Origin: Flavobacteriaceae bacterium
GTDB taxonomy: Bacteria; Bacteroidota; Bacteroidia; Flavobacteriales; Flavobacteriaceae
Assembly: GCA_018608765.1 (NCBI GenBank)
Contig: JABAYY010000052.1
Coordinates: forward strand, 1-64,000
Direction of reading: 5' to 3'
DNA length: 64,000 bases
Positions 61,591 to 64,000 of this stretch are shown in pieces (position 1 is the first letter of the stretch; the number at the start of each line of letters is the position of its first letter). The position numbers and the translations under genes are program-made. Below the pieces are notes generated by a model. That model was not told where the DNA came from and did no database searches. It saw only the letters and a list, made by a program, of their open reading frames with translations.

Positions 61591-62076
61591 TTATAAGGTA
61601 TGGCTCAAATGTGCCATTTTAATTGCAGTGATTGCAGCTTCTACCCCTTTATTTCCATGAGCACCACCAGAACGATCAATAGATTGCTGAAGATTGTTAT
61701 CTGTTAAAACGCAAAATACAACAGGTACGTCATGAAGAATATTTAAATCCTTAATGCCTTGAGTCACACCTTCACACACAAAATCAAAGTGTTGTGTTTC
61801 TCCTTTGATGACACTTCCTATAGCTATGACGGCATCAACAAGTTGTTGCTGCATTTTTTTAGCGCCATAAATGAGCTCAAAGCTTCCAGGGACATGAATG
61901 GTTCGAATGTTTGATTCTACTACACCACAATCTATTAAAGTGTCTACAGCGCCTTTAAGCAAGCCTTCTGTGATGGATGGATTCCATTCAGAAACAACAA
62001 TCCCAAACCGAAAGTGTGTCGCGTCTGGGAGTGTCGTTGTATCGTAATTAGATAAGTTGGTGTTTTCTGTAGCCAT
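61591..62076 (-). CDS. ribH: 6,7-dimethyl-8-ribityllumazine synthase
   Basis: FGIVVSEWNPSITEGLLKGA; VPGSFELIYGAKKM; GSVIKGETQHFDFVCEGVTQGI; NKGVEAA. Confidence 0.96.
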   Translation of the reverse strand: MATENTNLSNYDTTTLPDATHFRFGIVVSEWNPSITEGLLKGAVDTLIDCGVVESNIRTIHVPGSFELIYGAKKMQQQLVDAVIAIGSVIKGETQHFDFVCEGVTQGIKDLNILHDVPVVFCVLTDNNLQQSIDRSGGAHGNKGVEAAITAIKMAHLSHTL

Positions 62077-62078
62077 GA

Positions 62079-62846
62079 TTAGTTTATCGTGGCTTCTGCT
62101 TTACCAATAAAAACATCAATGTCTTTAGCCTCTGTACTGTCTGGGAAATCAGATTTAATTTGATTAAAGAATCCTAATGCTTTTGAATTATTTCCTAATT
62201 TTAAACCAATAACCCCTGCCTTGTAAAGATACATAGGAGTCGTGTAATCGTTTGATTTAAGTTGTGCTGCTTGTACGTAATAGTCGTAGGCATCCTCTAA
62301 CTGCTCTAACTGAACAAATGCATCTCCTATGCCTCCTTTTGCTATGGGCCCAAGAACATCATCTTCAGATGAAAAAGCGTTTAAATAAGTCACAGCGTTT
62401 GTATAATCTTTCATATTTAAGTATGCCATTCCAGCATAATAGTTGGATAAGTTTCCAGCTTTTGTTCCACTGTAAACCTCAGCAATATCTAAAAACCCAT
62501 ATTTGCCATCCGCTCCATTAAGAGCCAATGTGAAAAGAGAATCCTTAGAAGCCCCATTGACTGCTTGGTCAAAATATTGTTGCGATTGGAACATATCATT
62601 TGTTGCGACACTTTCTTTTGGCTCTTGTATGAATTTATCAAACCCTAAAAAACCCAATACCAATACGGCAGCCAAACCAACGATGATAAAAATATATTTT
62701 TGATTTTTTATAACCCATTCTTCGGTACGTGATGCCGACTCATCGAGGGTGTTAAAAACCTCAGCGGTTGTTGATCCATCTTCAATTGAAGTCTCTTTTT
62801 CTGTCTTCGTTGACGGTTTTCCGCCTCTTTTCTTATATGTTGCCAT
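62079..62846 (-). CDS. TPR-containing membrane-anchored protein (YfgM-like)
   Basis: One TM (KYIFIIVGLAAVLVLGFLGF), TPR-like repeats; start at 62846 (MATYKKRGGK). Confidence 0.82.
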   Translation of the reverse strand: MATYKKRGGKPSTKTEKETSIEDGSTTAEVFNTLDESASRTEEWVIKNQKYIFIIVGLAAVLVLGFLGFDKFIQEPKESVATNDMFQSQQYFDQAVNGASKDSLFTLALNGADGKYGFLDIAEVYSGTKAGNLSNYYAGMAYLNMKDYTNAVTYLNAFSSEDDVLGPIAKGGIGDAFVQLEQLEDAYDYYVQAAQLKSNDYTTPMYLYKAGVIGLKLGNNSKALGFFNQIKSDFPDSTEAKDIDVFIGKAEATIN

Positions 62847-62985
62847 GGTTGTTTTATTATTGAGGTTCAAAAATATAATTTTTATTCGTAAAAAAAAGGC
62901 AAATTATTTGTTATTTTTCAATAATTTGCAGCATCTTTTTAAAGCCCTCGCAAGAAGATAATTATAAAATATAGACCAATTTCGC

Positions 62986-64000
62986 ATGATTTTAAAATCA
63001 TTAAACTTATTAAACTACAAAAATTTCGATGCCTTTACGGTTGAATTCGATGCTAAAATTAATTGTTTTGTTGGTGCCAATGGTGTTGGAAAAACAAATA
63101 TTTTAGATGCGATTTACCACTTATCATTTGGGAAAAGCTATTTCAATCCTATAGCCTCTCAAAACATCCGGCATGAACAAGATTTTTTTGTAGTCGATGG
63201 TTTGTATGAAAAGAAGGATCGTGAAGAAAAAGTAATCGTTTCCTTAAAAAGAGGTCAAAAGAAACTCATCAAACGAAACGGAAAAGCATACGACCGTTTT
63301 AGTGATCATATTGGGTTTTTACCTTTAGTTATTATATCTCCTACCGATCGCGATTTGATTATTGAAGGGAGTGATACCCGTCGAAAATTTATGGACGGAG
63401 TCATTTCTCAAAGTGATAAAAGCTATCTAGAAGCCTTATTAAATTACTCTAAAATTCTTGCACAAAGAAATGCATTGCTAAAATACTTTGCCTTAAACAA
63501 TAACTTTAATAAAGATTCGCTAGATGTTTACAATGAACAACTTAATGAATACGGAGGTCAGATATATAGTAAACGAAAAACTTTTTTAGAGGCCTTTACA
63601 CCCATCTTCAAAAAACGTTATGAGGCCATTAGTAACAACAGCGAAGTTGTTGACCTACAATATAGCAGTCAGCTAAATGATTCGACTTTAATGGAGTTGT
63701 TTGCAACCAGTATCAACAAAGATCGTATGCTACAATACACAAGTGTTGGAATTCATAAAGACGATTTGGATTTTTCTATTAAAGGCTATCCTATTAAAAA
63801 ATTTGGAAGTCAAGGACAGCAAAAATCATTTTTAATTGCTCTGAAACTGGCGCAATTTGATTTTATTAAAGCACAAAGTGGTGAAACTCCCCTACTCCTT
63901 TTAGATGATGTTTTTGATAAATTAGACGAACAACGTGTGGCTCAGATTATTCAATTAGTGAATGATGAAAATTTTGGACAGTTATTTATATCAGATACCC
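62986..64000 (+). CDS. recF: DNA replication/repair protein RecF (runs off the window end)
   Basis: Translation from 62986: [53 protein letters not shown]...; [19 protein letters not shown]...[11 protein letters not shown]. Confidence 0.95.
   Translation, partial: MILKSLNLLNYKNFDAFTVEFDAKINCFVGANGVGKTNILDAIYHLSFGKSYFNPIASQNIRHEQDFFVVDGLYEKKDREEKVIVSLKRGQKKLIKRNGKAYDRFSDHIGFLPLVIISPTDRDLIIEGSDTRRKFMDGVISQSDKSYLEALLNYSKILAQRNALLKYFALNNNFNKDSLDVYNEQLNEYGGQIYSKRKTFLEAFTPIFKKRYEAISNNSEVVDLQYSSQLNDSTLMELFATSINKDRMLQYTSVGIHKDDLDFSIKGYPIKKFGSQGQQKSFLIALKLAQFDFIKAQSGETPLLLLDDVFDKLDEQRVAQIIQLVNDENFGQLFISDT

Noticed and set aside
1-64000. CRISPR arrays, IS elements, prophage or toxin-antitoxin/defence islands
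   Set aside because: No regularly spaced repeats, transposase or phage proteins were seen in the ORF track; the HsdR-N-like protein stands alone and does not make a restriction system.

Overview
The window is a chromosomal segment of a Flavobacteriia-type (Bacteroidota) genome. It is AT-rich, gene-dense and almost entirely housekeeping or core. It starts inside rpsA (minus strand, start codon at 388) and ends inside recF (plus strand, start at 62986). I recognise, in order: cmk, porQ, lon, an MFS transporter, an M48 lipoprotein protease, a tandem msrB pair, lpdA, aroQ, six outer-membrane beta-barrel genes in single-gene units, an M28 peptidase, tRNA-His, bshB1, a trans-sulfuration PLP enzyme, a ResB-CcsA fusion, DUF2520, KdsC-like HAD, maf, a YheT hydrolase, tilS, pabB, a DEAD-box helicase, an ECF-like sigma factor, a second lpdA, an Lrp regulator, a second trans-sulfuration enzyme, ppgK, holA, GT2, an OmpA protein, pheT, trxB, udk-divIC-mutA-mutB, a ParA paralogue followed by parA-parB, dapB, lepB, an EEP phosphatase, two rhomboids, mutL, ribH and a TPR protein. 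I saw no CRISPR array, IS element, prophage or classical defence island. The observations most worth a second look are: (1) an extra ParA with a novel C-terminal domain, vaguely BamE/SmpA-like, directly upstream of canonical parAB; (2) a probable frameshift that removes the C-terminal beta-signal of one outer-membrane barrel; (3) intergenic promoter/terminator cassettes that are better conserved than the barrel genes they serve; (4) MutL with degenerate endonuclease motifs. All calls are by eye from sequence and ORF translations; no database search was run.
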